Positions 9,931-23,245 of a DNA stretch of 28,323 nucleotides are shown here, one piece after another. Source of the stretch: Microbotryum silenes-acaulis (Eukaryota > Basidiomycota > Microbotryomycetes > Microbotryales > Microbotryaceae). The position numbers were made by a program, and so were the translations under genes. The notes below the pieces were generated by a model, which worked only from the letters and a program-made list of their open reading frames with translations, made no database searches and was not told the origin of the DNA. Position 1 is the stretch's first letter, and each line of letters starts with the position of its first letter. Location: contig QPFY01000056.1 of assembly GCA_003665825.1 (NCBI GenBank), positions 1 to 28,323 on the forward strand, read 5' to 3'.

Positions 9931-12054
9931 GTTGGCAGCGGCGAGGGCAAGGAGGCAGCGAATGGAGGAGAAACGGGCAACGGGTGCGAAAGTCTCCGAG
10001 AAATCGATGCCGTCGCGTTGGCGGTTACCTTGCGCTACAAGGCGTGCCTTCCGCCCTGTGACGTCACCGCGTGCATCGCGCTTGGTCTTCCAGACGAATT
10101 TGGAGGTGACGATAGTGGCGCCCGGCGGTACGGAGGATCGAGGCTCGATGGTGAACACCTTGAAGTCGTCGCGCATGGCGGTGAACTCGGCGGCGGCAGC
10201 CTGAGCCCAGATGTCGTGCTCGTCGCTGGACATTGCTTCACGCCAGGTCTGAGGGTCGCTAGTGATCGATTTGATGGGCTCGATGGCTTCGAGGGCGGGG
10301 TTGTCGTCTTCTGCGGCGATGAAGGCGCGGTGGTGGCGAGAGAGGAAATCGATCTCATCAGGGGAGTTGTCATCGGAGGGCTGTTCAGCGGGGGCCATGG
10401 CGGGTGCGGGCGTCACCAGGGTGTCGTCGTCGGATTGATGTACGTCCATCAGGTTGAGGCGAACCGCGGTGTTGGAGTTGAGGAGGTCAAGCGGGTCGTC
10501 CGAGTCATCGAGGGACGGTCCCCCGGCCGAGGATGTGGCGGGCGACGAAAGCGGGGCAAGCGACGGGGACGGCGAGGGGCTGGTATCTGTAGAATTAAGT
10601 AAGGATCCGCCAGTGTACCCTGGGGCCACGTCAACGGCGCTCATGGCAGAATCATCAAGAGAGGATGAGACGTCCATGTGCGCCGACCTTACTAGTGGGG
10701 TCCTCGTCTTGACGGCTGGGGCGGGCGTGTCGGCGGGAATGACGAACTGGCGTTCGGTGTCGTCCGCATCGACGGGCGTGTTGATTGGTAGACCGGGGAA
10801 GTCGTCGTCGAGGAAGGTGGCATTTCGGCCAATCACAACCTTGTTGGTAGAATGGTCGAAGAAACGGAAAGCCTTGGAGGCGAGGTCGTAACCGGTGAAG
10901 ATCACGCGCGCGGCCTTGGGGTCGAGCTTGCTGCGAAGGTTCGGCGCGACCGTGAGCCAGGCCGCGCAGCCGAACGGGTGGAGGGCGGTGGCGGTGGTGC
11001 GTTGGCCGTTCCAAACGGATTCTGGAGTCTGTTTGGCCAAAGCTGAGTGTGAGCACCTGTTTTTGCAATAAACGAAGTATGCAGCCGCTTCATCCCAAAA
11101 GGTGGCCGGCAGATGGGAGTCAGCAAGGAGGGCAAGGACGCCCTCGACGATGGAGAGATTGACACGTTCGGCACGACCGTTTTGCTGAGGTGTGTAGGGG
11201 ATAGAATATTGACGACGAATACCCCTGGACTTGCAGAACTCCGTGAATGCGTTCGATTGGTACTCCCCGCCGTTGTCGGTGCGAAGGGTTTTTAAACGCT
11301 CGTTCGTCTCTAACTCCACTTCGGCGAGCCAAGTCTGGAAGGTCGGGAAGACGTCGCTTTTGTGATCGATCGCGTATGCCCAGAGTTTGCGAGAGTGGTC
11401 GTCAAGAAATGTGACAAGGTAGCGCTTCCCGGTCAAGGACGGAGTGGGGAACGAAAGGACATCGCTGTGCACGAGGCCGAGTCTTTCGGGGGAATGCGAC
11501 TCAGAGTCGGGAAAAGGAAGACGGTGGCCTTTGGAACCAAGGCAAGCATTGCAAACAAACTCCTCTACGTCTTTGTCACTGTACCCGGCCCCAAACCCGT
11601 CCAGCAAACCTGCGGCGATCATCTTCTGTATAGAGGATGGGGCAAGATGGCCGAGGCAGCGGTGAAGGGTAAGCAGGGGCACGGTCGACTCAGAACGCGA
11701 GAGAAAGGCAAGCTGCTGACACTTGGTGTGGTCCGCGTCCAAAAGGTAGAGACCGTCGTTAACCCTGGTACCGTGAGCAATGGCCTGGCCGTCCTTGGCG
11801 ATGTCGATGCCGTCGCTGGTGAAGGCGAGTCGAACGCGGTCGGTGTCGCAGAGGCGAGAGACGGAGAGGAGGTTGACGTGGAGGCCCGGCGTGTGCAGAA
11901 CGCCACGCAGCGTGATCGGATGTCCGGTCTTGGCAACGAACGCTACGTCCCCCATGCCGATGGCCGTGATACCGCCGGCAATGCCGCCGATCTTGGTGTG
12001 CGCCGTCTGGCGATAAGCCGTGAATAGAGAACGATCGGCGACCATGTGTGCCGT
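9930..12054 (-). pseudogene. pol: Integrase, linker and N-terminal RT of copy C (longest integrase frame)
   Basis: The open frame runs from an internal Met at 12045 (MVADRSLF, just after the protease active site) to 9859, 728 codons in all, of which nearly all are in the true frame. It includes the rest of the protease, the HHCC finger, the D-D-35-E triad (11461-11463, 11275-11277, 11167-11169), the IFTGY motif, the Ser/Asp-rich linker and RT up to the [15 protein letters not shown] region. It breaks at a missing C near 9930 (GGTAACGTTGG against GGTAACCGTTGG in copy B), just before [11 protein letters not shown]. Confidence 0.93.
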
Positions 12055-13133
12055 GCGCCCGAGTCGACTACAAAGGCATCAGTCGGGAGTTGCCGGCGAG
12101 CGAACAGGCAGGAGGCGAAATAGCCGACGTTAGGCTGTTGAGCGGCGGGGAGAGACATGTCGTCCTGGTTGTCGTCGCCGGTGTGTTTTTGTTCGCCCCG
12201 GTGCTTGCAGTCGAGGGCCCAGTGCCCTTTCTTGTGGCAGCGGCGGCAGGGGCCGGCGGGCGGGTGTTTCGCCCGTGAGGTGCAGTCGCGCAGGCGGTGG
12301 CCGGGGGCGCGGCAGGCGGGACAAGGGGAGGCGGTGGCGAGCATGGCCGAGTGTGATGACGAGAGTCCCGCCGAGCGAAGCTGGATGCGAATGCGATCCG
12401 TCAGCGTCGTGAGTTCCGGGAGGTCGCGTTGGTTGCGCTGCTCGTCCGTGAATGTGAGGCGGAAGCTGTCGAGGCAAGGTGGGACCATGGCGAGCACGTG
12501 AGTGGCGAGCACGTCGTTGAGCGAGGTTTTGGCGTCGCGGATTTCCTGCGCGATCGACATGTATTCGCGGAGCCAGGTGTCGTACGCCTCGACGGAGGCA
12601 GGCATCTTCCTGAAATCCCAAAGGCGGGCGAACAACTCGAGGGTGCGAGTGGCGTCGTCCGGTGCGAAACGAGCCTTGAGTGCGGCGAAGATGCGTGGTG
12701 CCGACAGGTCGTCGCTGGGGATGGTGTCGAGGGTGGCTGAGACGTCGGCGGAGTCGATCGAGCCAACGATGATTTCCCGCGCGGCGTCGTCACGGGCGGC
12801 AAGCTGGTCAGCCGTCCATGTCGGGGGGATGACACCGTCAAGAACGTAACCACGGACTTGATTTGGAAGCGCGAGACGGAGTTGACGTAACCAGTTCGTA
12901 AACGACTTAGGCCCGTCAAGACGAGCGTGCTTGGGGAACACGACTTTTGATGCGGTGGCGGTGTTTGCCTGCGTGGCAGTGACGGGCGGGGTGGCGGCGG
13001 CGGCGGCGGCAGGGGGCGGTGAGGCCTGTAGAGCGGCAAGCTGTGCCTGTAGCGTGGCGATTTGCACGCTGATCGAAGGGTCAGGGGAGCTGGTGTCCCT
13101 GGGAGGCGAGGGCGGGGCGGGGGAGCTGTCCAT
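12054..13133 (-). pseudogene. gag: Gag and protease start of copy C, one continuous frame
   Basis: ATG is at 13133. The frame is uninterrupted through the Gag capsid region, both CCHC knuckles (12207-12323) and on to the protease motif AFVVDSGA (Asp at 12063-12065). A missing G near 12054 then shifts it, and the open frame ends at 11943. The join from knuckle 2 through [18 protein letters not shown] to the protease, with no stop or slippery shift, shows the element expresses Gag-Pol as a single polyprotein, as in Drosophila copia and most plant Ty1/copia elements. Confidence 0.92.
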
Positions 13134-13200
13134 GCTGCGATGGTGCGATGGGCTGGGGCGGCTCGAGTGGCTGGGCTCGAGGGAAAATGCAAGCGGCGGG

Positions 13201-13225
13201 GCTGGTAGCTCGTGGGCTTATAACC
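13201..13225 (-). promoter_or_regulatory. Putative primer-binding site, copy C
   Basis: The 25-base tRNA-half-like sequence is identical to copy B, directly inside LTR3. Confidence 0.55.
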
Positions 13226-13578
13226 TATTCGATCAACTCTACTACGTCAGCGATGTAGTTATAGCCAAGAGTGATGAATCTCATTTCAACATACCTATTC
13301 GATCAACTCTACTACGTCAGCGATGTAGTTATAGCCAAGAGTGATGAATAGGAAGCTAACAGTAAGGGAGCCGCGCGCCCAAGTCCTCAGCCAGGGAGCC
13401 TCGGGGCTGAGCCAATGTGCCAGGCTCGCTGCGCGCGCCTAAGTCCCAGGCTCGCTCCGCGCGCCCAAGTCTGGGCCGATGTGCCCGGCTCGCTCCGCGC
13501 GCCTAAGTCCTGAGCCGATGCGCCCGGCTCGCTCCGCGCGCCTAAGTCCTGACCCGAGCGGAGAGTGGATTCCTCACA
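13226..13578 (-). repeat. LTR3, long type (353 bp), shared by copies C and D
   Basis: It has the same structure as LTR1: a duplicated 70-bp U5-side segment with the CTCATTTCAACAT spacer and the extra short U3 unit. It differs from LTR1 by about two single-base losses, one of them AAGTCTGGG for AAGTCCTGGG, which is shared with LTR5. Confidence 0.93.
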
Positions 13579-13587
13579 CCCCCCCCA
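13579..13587 (-). promoter_or_regulatory. Polypurine tract, copy D (eight-C form)
   Basis: Eight C plus A on the plus strand, one shorter than in copies B and C. The difference changes the frame in which Pol enters the LTR. Confidence 0.82.
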
Positions 13588-13633
13588 CGCGAACGCGAGG
13601 TAGACTTGAGCCGTGGGTGCCGCGTCCGGAGGC

Positions 13634-15489
<1,856 letters not shown>

Positions 15490-15490
<1 letters not shown>

Positions 15491-17100
15491 GCTGGTATCT
15501 GTAGAATTAAGTAAGGATCCGCCAGTGTACCCTGGGGCCACGTCAACGGCGCTCATGGCAGAATCATCAAGAGAGGATGAGACGTCCATGTGCGCCGACC
15601 TTACTAGTGGGGTCCTCGTCTTGACGGCTGGGGCGGGCGTGTCGGCGGGAATGACGAACTGGCGTTCGGTGTCGTCCGCATCGACGGGCGTGTTGATTGG
15701 AGACCGGGGAAGTCGTCGTCGAGGAAGGTGGCATTTCGGCCAATCACAACCTTGTTGGTAGAATGGTCGAAGAAACGGAAAGCCTTGGAGGCGAGGTCGT
15801 AACCGGTGAAGATCACGCGCGCGGCCTTGGGGTCGAGCTTGCTGCGAAGGTTCGGCGCGACCGTGAGCCAGGCCGCGCAGCCGAACGGGTGGAGGGCGGT
15901 GGCGGTGGTGCGTTGGCCGTTCCAAACGGATTCTGGAGTCTGTTTGGCCAAAGCTGAGTGTGAGCACCTGTTTTTGCAATAAACGAAGTATGCAGCCGCT
16001 TCATCCCAAAAGGTGGCCGGCAGATGGGAGTCAGCAAGGAGGGCAAGGACGCCCTCGACGATGGAGAGATTGACACGTTCGGCACGACCGTTTTGCTGAG
16101 GTGTGTAGGGGATAGAATATTGACGACGAATACCCCTGGACTTGCAGAACTCCGTGAATGCGTTCGATTGGTACTCCCCGCCGTTGTCGGTGCGAAGGGT
16201 TTTTAAACGCTCGTTCGTCTCTAACTCCACTTCGGCGAGCCAAGTCTGGAAGGTCGGGAAGACGTCGCTTTTGTGATCGATCGCGTATGCCCAGAGTTTG
16301 CGAGAGTGGTCGTCAAGAAATGTGACAAGGTAGCGCTTCCCGGTCAAGGACGGAGTGGGGAACGAAAGGACATCGCTGTGCACGAGGCCGAGTCTTTCGG
16401 GGGAATGCGACTCAGAGTCGGGAAAAGGAAGACGGTGGCCTTTGGAACCAAGGCAAGCATTGCAAACAAACTCCTCTACGTCTTTGTCACTGTACCCGGC
16501 CCCAAACCCGTCCAGCAAACCTGCGGCGATCATCTTCTGTATAGAGGATGGGGCAAGATGGCCGAGGCAGCGGTGAAGGGTAAGCAGGGGCACGGTCGAC
16601 TCAGAACGCGAGAGAAAGGCAAGCTGCTGACACTTGGTGTGGTCCGCGTCCAAAAGGTAGAGACCGTCGTTAACCCTGGTACCGTGAGCAATGGCCTGGC
16701 CGTCCTTGGCGATGTCGATGCCGTCGCTGGTGAAGGCGAGTCGAACGCGGTCGGTGTCGCAGAGGCGAGAGACGGAGAGGAGGTTGACGTGGAGGCCCGG
16801 CGTGTGCAGAACGCCACGCAGCGTGATCGGATGTCCGGTCTTGGCAACGAACGCTACGTCCCCCATGCCGATGGCCGTGATACCGCCGGCAATGCCGCCG
16901 ATCTTGGTGTGCGCCGTCTGGCGATAAGCCGTGAATAGAGAACGATCGGCGACCATGTGTGCCGTGGCGCCCGAGTCGACTACAAAGGCATCAGTCGGGA
17001 GTTGCCGGCGAGCGAACAGGCAGGAGGCGAAATAGCCGACGTTAGGCTGTTGAGCGGCGGGGAGAGACATGTCGTCCTGGTTGTCGTCGCCGGTGTGTTT
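15490..17100 (-). pseudogene. pol: Protease and integrase of copy D
   Basis: This frame, part of a 789-codon open stretch ending at 15604, is in the true phase from about 17100 to about 15700. It has the protease Asp at 16975-16977, the HHCC finger around 16453-16575, and D-D-35-E at 16372-16374, 16186-16188 and 16078-16080. It is the only array copy in which the protease and the whole integrase, including the C-terminal [12 protein letters not shown] motif, lie in one unbroken frame. It shifts at a missing T near 15700 and again at a missing G near 15489. Confidence 0.92.
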
Positions 17101-18038
17101 TGTTCGCCCCGGTGCTTGCAGTCGAGGGCCCAGTGCCCTTTCTTGTGGCAGCGGCGGCAGGGGCCGGCGGGCGGGTGTTTCGCCCGTGAGGTGCAGTCGC
17201 GCAGGCGGTGGCCGGGGGCGCGGCAGGCGGGACAAGGGGAGGCGGTGGCGAGCATGGCCGAGTGTGATGACGAGAGTCCCGCCGAGCGAAGCTGGATGCG
17301 AATGCGATCCGTCAGCGTCGTGAGTTCCGGGAGGTCGCGTTGGTTGCGCTGCTCGTCCGTGAATGTGAGGCGGAAGCTGTCGAGGCAAGGTGGGACCATG
17401 GCGAGCACGTGAGTGGCGAGCACGTCGTTGAGCGAGGTTTTGGCGTCGCGGATTTCCTGCGCGATCGACATGTATTCGCGGAGCCAGGTGTCGTACGCCT
17501 CGACGGAGGCAGGCATCTTCCTGAAATCCCAAAGGCGGGCGAACAACTCGAGGGTGCGAGTGGCGTCGTCCGGTGCGAAACGAGCCTTGAGTGCGGCGAA
17601 GATGCGTGGTGCCGACAGGTCGTCGCTGGGGATGGTGTCGAGGGTGGCTGAGACGTCGGCGGAGTCGATCGAGCCAACGATGATTTCCGCGCGGCGTCGT
17701 CACGGGCGGCAAGCTGGTCAGCCGTCCATGTCGGGGGATGACACCGTCAAGAACGTAACCACGGACTTGATTTGGAAGCGCGAGACGGAGTTGACGTAAC
17801 CAGTTCGTAAACGACTTAGGCCCGTCAAGACGAGCGTGCTTGGGGAACACGACTTTTGATGCGGTGGCGGTGTTTGCCTGCGTGGCAGTGACGGGCGGGG
17901 TGGCGCGGCGGCGGCGGCGGGGGCGTGAGGCCTGTAGAGCGGCAAGCTGTGCCTGTAGCGTGGCGATTTGCACGCTGATCGAAGGGTCAGGGGAGCTGGT
18001 GTCCCTGGGAGGCGAGGCGGGGCGGGGGAGCTGTCCAT
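17100..18038 (-). pseudogene. gag: Gag region of copy D, multiply frameshifted
   Basis: ATG is at 18038. The frame is broken by a missing G near 18017, by rearranged G/C runs in the Ala-rich stretch (17903-17930), by a missing G near 17735, by a missing C near 17688 and by a four-T run near 17100. A real-frame piece covers [12 protein letters not shown] to YVLDGVIP (about 17735-17973), and another covers [10 protein letters not shown] to the knuckles (about 17110-17546). The knuckles lie within 17118-17234 and their Cys/His residues are kept. Confidence 0.87.
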
Positions 18039-18105
18039 GCTGCGATGGTGCGATGGGCTGGGGCGGCTCGAGTGGCTGGGCTCGAGGGAAAATGCAAGCG
18101 GCGGG

Positions 18106-18130
18106 GCTGGTAGCTCGTGGGCTTATAACC
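18106..18130 (-). promoter_or_regulatory. Putative primer-binding site, copy D
   Basis: The same 25 bases as copy B, directly inside LTR4. Confidence 0.55.
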
Positions 18131-18370
18131 TATTCGATCAACTCTACTACGTCAGCGATGTAGTTATAGCCAAGAGTGATGAATAACGAGGCCGCGTAAG
18201 GGAGCCGCGCGCCCCAAGTCCTCAGCCAGGGAGCCTCGGGGCTGAGCCAATGTGCCAGGCTCGCGCGCGCGCCAAGTCCCGGGCGCGATGTGCCCGGCTC
18301 GCTCCGCGCGCCTAAGTCCTGAGCCGAGCGCGCCTAAGTCCTGACCCGAGCGGAGAGTGGATTCCTCACA
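18131..18370 (-). repeat. LTR4, short type (240 bp), eroded, shared by copies D and E
   Basis: It has a single 70-bp-type segment as in LTR2. It is the most altered LTR: positions about 18183-18200 read TAACGAGGCCGCG where the others have TAGGAAGCTAACAG, and the U3 repeat is shortened by several small deletions (about 18260-18340). The termini are intact. Confidence 0.9.
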
Positions 18371-18379
18371 CCCCCCCCC
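18371..18379 (-). promoter_or_regulatory. Polypurine tract, copy E
   Basis: Nine C on the plus strand, followed directly by GCGAACGCG because the usual A-C is missing. It is adjacent to LTR4. Confidence 0.8.
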
Positions 18380-18861
18380 GCGAACGCGAGGTAGACTTGA
18401 GCCTCCGCGAGGCCTAGAGCATAGCAATGTATACCAAAAATCTTGGGACCCAGCGCTTTGGTGAATAGGTCCGCAACCATGCGCTGTGCCAACGTGTGAG
18501 AGGAGATATCGCCTCGGTTGACCATGTCGCGGACAAAATGCTCGCGGAGGCGTATGTGTCGAGTGCCGGAGTGCGAACGGGTCGTGAGCGATGAAGATGT
18601 GAGCTGCATCGATAGCTCGGAGAGGAGTTGCGTAAGGTAAATCGCTTCCTTACCAGCGTGCGACAAGGCGAGGTATTCGGCATCAGTGGTGGAATCCGCC
18701 ACCCGAGTCTGACGTTTCGATGACCAAGAGACGGCAGAGCCAGCCAAGTAAAAAACGAAGCCCATTGTGGAGATGGACGTGTCGACGCAGGCACCCCAGT
18801 TCGCATCGGAATAACCGACCACACCCGTAACTTTGGCTGGACCGCGGCGTAGAGTAGCTCA

Positions 18862-19335
<474 letters not shown>

Positions 19336-20534
19336 TCATCAATGTGAGAGTAAATGCAGTGATCAGTGCCCGTTGCCTTGTACCCGAGACTCCTGAGTGA
19401 TGTGTCAATGTGGCGATTCCAGATGCGACCGGCCTGCTTGAGACCGTAGATTGAGCGCCGCAGGCGGAGAACCTTATCGCTCGGGAAGTCGAAACCTCGT
19501 GGCGTTGTCATCCAGATATCGTGATCGAGCTCGCCGTGGAGGTAAGCCTTGTCGATGTCGGCCTGATGAACGTGGTAACCGTTGGCAGCGGCGAGGGCAA
19601 GGAGGCAGCGAATGGAGGAGAAACGGGCAACGGGTGCGAAAGTCTCCGAGAAATCGATGCCGTCGCGTTGGCGGTTACCTTGCGCTACAAGGCGTGCCTT
19701 CCGCCCTGTGACGTCACCGCGTGCATCGCGCTTGGTCTTCCAGACGAATTTGGAGGTGACGATAGTGGCGCCCGGCGGTACGGAGGATCGAGGCTCGATG
19801 GTGAACACCTTGAAGTCGTCGCGCATGGCGGTGAACTCGGCGGCGGCAGCCTGAGCCCAGATGTCGTGCTCGTCGCTGGACATTGCTTCACGCCAGGTCT
19901 GAGGGTCGCTAGTGATCGATTTGATGGGCTCGATGGCTTCGAGGGCGGGGTTGTCGTCTTCTGCGGCGATGAAGGCGCGGTGGTGGCGAGAGAGGAAATC
20001 GATCTCATCAGGGGAGTCGTCATCGGAGGGCTGTTCAGCGGGGGCCATGGCGGTGCGGGCGTCACCAGGGTGTCGTCGTCGGATTGATGTACGTCCATCA
20101 GGTTGAGGCGAACCGGGTGTTGGAGTTGAGGAGGTCAAGCGGGTCGTCCGAGTCATCGAGGGACGGTCCCCCGGCCGAGGATGTGCGGGCGACGAAAGCG
20201 GGGGCAAGCGACGGGGACGGCGAGGGGCTGGTATCTGTAGAATTAAGTAAGGATCCGCCAGTGTACCCTGGGGCCACGTCAACGGCGCTCATGGCAGAAT
20301 CATCAAGAGAGGATGAGACGTCCATGTGCGCCGACCTTACTAGTGGGGTCCTCGTCTTGACGGCTGGGGCGGGCGTGTCGGCGGAATGACGAACTGGCGT
20401 TCGGTGTCGTCCGCATCGACGGGCGTGTTGATTGGTAGACCGGGGAAGTCGTCGTCGAGGAAGGTGGCATTTCGGCCAATCACAACCTTGTTGGTAGAAT
20501 GGTCGAAGAAACGGAAAGCCTTGGAGGCGAGGTC

Positions 20535-20539
20535 GTAAC
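20535..20539. repeat. Target-site duplication GTAAC, left side of nested element N
   Basis: GTAAC precedes the left outer end of N and recurs at 25741-25745 after the right outer end. The uninterrupted copies read GAGGTCGTAACCGGTGAAG here with one GTAAC. Five bases is the usual Ty1/copia length. Because the base before the LTR inside N is also C, a 4-bp duplication with an LTR one base longer cannot be excluded. Confidence 0.93.
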
Positions 20540-20861
20540 TATTCGATCAACTCTACTACGTCAGCGATGTAGTTATAGCCAAGAGTGATCATTTCAACAT
20601 ACCTATTCGATCAACTCTACTACGTCAGCGATGTAGTTATAGCCAAGAGTGATGAATAGGAATCTAACAGTAAGGGAGCCGCGCGCCCCAAGTCCTCAGC
20701 CAGCGAGCCTCGGGGCTGAGCCAATGTGCCAGGCTCGCTGCGCGCGCCTAAGTCCTGGGCCGATGCGCCCGGCTCGCTCCGCGCGCTAACTCCTGGGCCG
20801 ATGCGCCCGGCTCGCTCCGCGCGCCTAAGTCCTGACCCGAGCGGAGAGTGGATTCCTCACA
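20540..20861 (-). repeat. LTR of N, 3' LTR (322 bp)
   Basis: It runs from TATTCGATC to CCTCACA on the plus strand. It contains the U5-side duplication with a 64-bp period (start points 20540 and 20604), because GAATCT is missing from the spacer, and three 39-bp-type U3 units without the extra short unit of the long array LTRs. Confidence 0.95.
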
Positions 20862-23245
20862 CCCCCCCCACGCGAACGCGAGGTAGACTTGAGCCGTGGG
20901 TGCCGCGTCCGGAGGCCTAGAGCATAGCAATGTATACCAAAAATCTTGGGACCCAGCGCTTTGGTGAATAGGTCCGCAACCATGTCCGCTGTGCCAACGT
21001 GTGAGAGGGAGATATCGCCTCGGTTGACCATGTCGCGGACAAAATGCTCGCGGAGGCGTATGTGTCGAGTGCCGGAGGTGCGAACGGGGTCGTGAGCGAC
21101 GGCGGCCGCGGCCTCGTTGTCGGTGAAGATGTGAGCTGCATCGATCGGGCGAACGTGGAGCTCGGAGAGGAGTTGCGTAAGGTAAATCGCTTCCTTACCA
21201 GCGTGCGACAAGGCGAGGTATTCGGCATCAGTGGTGGAATCCGCCACCCGAGTCTGACGCTTCGATGACCAAGAGACGGCGGAGCCGGCCAAGTAAAAGA
21301 CGAAGCCCATTGTGGAGATGGACGTGTCGACGCAGGCACCCCAGTTCGCATCGGAATACCCAACCACACCCGTAACTTTGGCTGGACCGCGGGCGTAGAG
21401 TAGCTCATCGCGGTACGTGGCGCGAAGGTAGCGAAGGACGTGTTTGACGGCAATCCAATGACGGCGGCCAGGGTTGTTGGCGAACCGGGACAAGTACGAG
21501 ACGGCGAAGGCAATGTCGGGTCGAGTGCCAAGGGAAATGTACAGGAGGGAGCCAATGGCTTGTAGGTACCACGATCGAATGCGCTCCGTTCCTTGACCCG
21601 GAACTGCCGTGAGCGAGAGGCCGGGCGTCATTGGCACCGTAGCGCCGCGTGTCGTGGTGTCGAAGTGAAACCGGGCGAGCACGTCCATGATGTAGCGTTC
21701 CTGGGATAGGGCAATGGAGCCGTCGTCCAGGCGGCGGATTTGGATGCCGAGGATGTATTCCGCGGGGCCGAGTCGTTTGACGCCGTATCGTTGTTCGAGG
21801 CCGGAGATGACGCGTTCGATCTCGTCGAGGGCGGGGCTGACAATGAGGAGATCGTCGACATACAAGGCGATATAATGGGGCCGTTGCTGATCATCAATGT
21901 GAGAGTAAATGCAGTGATCAGTGCCCGTTGCCTTGTACCCGAGACTCCTGAGTGATGTGTCAATGTGGCGATTCCAGATGCGACCGGCCTGCTTGAGACC
22001 GTAGATTGAGCGCCGCAGGCGGAGAATCTTATCACTTGGGAAGTCGAAACCTCGTGGCGTCGTCATCCAGATATCGTGATCGAGCTCGCCGTGGAGGTAA
22101 GCCTTGTCGATGTCGGCCTGATGAACGTGGTAACCATTGGCAGCGGCGAGGGCAAGGAGGCAGCGAATGGAGGAGAACCGGGCGACGGGTGCGAAAGTCT
22201 CCGAGAAGTCGATGCCGTCGCGTTGTCGGTTACCTTGCGCTACGAGACGTGCCTTGTGCCCCGTGACTTCGCCGCGTGCGTCGCGTTTGGTCTTCCAGAC
22301 GAACTTGGAGGTGACGATAGTGGCGCCCGGTGGTACGGAGGATCGAGGCTCGATGGTGAACACCTTGAAGTCGTCGCGCATGGCGGTGAACTCGGCGGCG
22401 GCAGCCTGAGCCCAGATGTCGTGCTCGTCGCTGGACATTGCTTCGCGCCAGGTCTGAGGATCGCTAGTAATCGACTTGACGGGCTCGATGGCGTCGAGGG
22501 TGGGGTCGTCGTCGTCTGTGGCGATGAAGGCGCGGTGGTGGCGAGAGAGGAAATCGATCTCATCAGGGGAGTCGTCATCGGAGGGCTGTTCAGCGGGGGC
22601 AATGGCGGGTGCGGGCGTCACCAGGGTGTCGTCGTCGGATCGATGTACGTCCATCAGGTTGAGGCGAACCGCGGTGTTGGAGTTGAGGAGGTCAAGCGGG
22701 TCGTCCGAGTCATCGAGGGACGGTCCTCCGGCCGAGGACGTGGCGGGCGACGAAAGCGGGACAAGCGACGGGGACGGCGAGGGGCTGATATCTGTAGAAT
22801 TAAGTAAGGATCCGCCAGTGTACCCTGGGGCCACGTCAACGGCGCTCATGGCAGAATCATCAAGAGAGGATGAGACGTCCATGTGCGCCGACCTTACTAG
22901 TGGGGTCCTCGTCTTGACGGCGGGGGCGGGCGTGTCGGCGGGAATGACGAACTGGCGTTCGGTGTTGTCCACATCGACGGGCGTGTTGATTGGGAGGCCG
23001 GGGAAGTCGTCGTCGAGGAAGGTGGCATTTCGGCCAATCACAACCTTGTTGGTATAATGGTCGAAGAAACGGAAAGCCTTGGAGGCGAGGTCGTAACCGG
23101 TGAAGATCACGCGCGCGGCCTTGGGGTCGAGCTTGCTGCGAAGGTCCGGCGCGACCGTGAGCCAGGCCGCGCAGCCGAACGGGTGGAGGGCGGTGGTGGT
23201 GGTGCGTCGGCCGTTCCAAACGGATTCTGGAGTCTGTTTGGCCAA
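20825..23245 (-). CDS. pol: Integrase C-terminus, RT and RNase H of element N (806-codon open frame)
   Basis: This is the longest intact true-frame Pol stretch that ends at a natural stop. It runs from [12 protein letters not shown] in the integrase C-terminal region through [12 protein letters not shown], the Ser/Asp-rich linker, RT with [11 protein letters not shown] and YVDD (21851-21862), and RNase H with Asp 21350-21352, Glu 21221-21223 and Asp 21119-21121. It stops at 20825, 37 bp inside the 3' LTR. The first Met is only the first one after an upstream frame break; in a working element this is the C-terminal part of the Gag-Pol polyprotein. All RT and RNase H signature residues are present. 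Confidence 0.93.
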   Translation of the reverse strand: MAKQTPESVWNGRRTTTTALHPFGCAAWLTVAPDLRSKLDPKAARVIFTGYDLASKAFRFFDHYTNKVVIGRNATFLDDDFPGLPINTPVDVDNTERQFVIPADTPAPAVKTRTPLVRSAHMDVSSSLDDSAMSAVDVAPGYTGGSLLNSTDISPSPSPSLVPLSSPATSSAGGPSLDDSDDPLDLLNSNTAVRLNLMDVHRSDDDTLVTPAPAIAPAEQPSDDDSPDEIDFLSRHHRAFIATDDDDPTLDAIEPVKSITSDPQTWREAMSSDEHDIWAQAAAAEFTAMRDDFKVFTIEPRSSVPPGATIVTSKFVWKTKRDARGEVTGHKARLVAQGNRQRDGIDFSETFAPVARFSSIRCLLALAAANGYHVHQADIDKAYLHGELDHDIWMTTPRGFDFPSDKILRLRRSIYGLKQAGRIWNRHIDTSLRSLGYKATGTDHCIYSHIDDQQRPHYIALYVDDLLIVSPALDEIERVISGLEQRYGVKRLGPAEYILGIQIRRLDDGSIALSQERYIMDVLARFHFDTTTRGATVPMTPGLSLTAVPGQGTERIRSWYLQAIGSLLYISLGTRPDIAFAVSYLSRFANNPGRRHWIAVKHVLRYLRATYRDELLYARGPAKVTGVVGYSDANWGACVDTSISTMGFVFYLAGSAVSWSSKRQTRVADSTTDAEYLALSHAGKEAIYLTQLLSELHVRPIDAAHIFTDNEAAAAVAHDPVRTSGTRHIRLREHFVRDMVNRGDISLSHVGTADMVADLFTKALGPKIFGIHCYALGLRTRHPRLKSTSRSRGGGVRNPLSARVRT
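20862..20870 (-). promoter_or_regulatory. Polypurine tract, element N
   Basis: Eight C plus A on the plus strand, adjacent to the 3' LTR. With this length the Pol frame reads [14 protein letters not shown] and stops inside the LTR at 20825-20827. Confidence 0.85.

Larger units (their letters stand above)
8400..13578 (-). mobile_element. Ty1/copia element, copy C (LTR3-internal-LTR2)
   Basis: The internal region is 4,567 bp (8659-13225), between a long LTR3 and a short LTR2. It is nearly base-identical to copy B apart from single-base indels and a few private substitutions, for example T for C at about 9628 and T for C near 10368. It shows best that Gag and protease share one frame. Confidence 0.95.

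Noticed and set aside
20535..20545. Junction as a simple array rearrangement or misassembly
   Set aside because: The matching GTAAC at 25741 and perfect continuity of copy E codons across the gap fit a transposition event.
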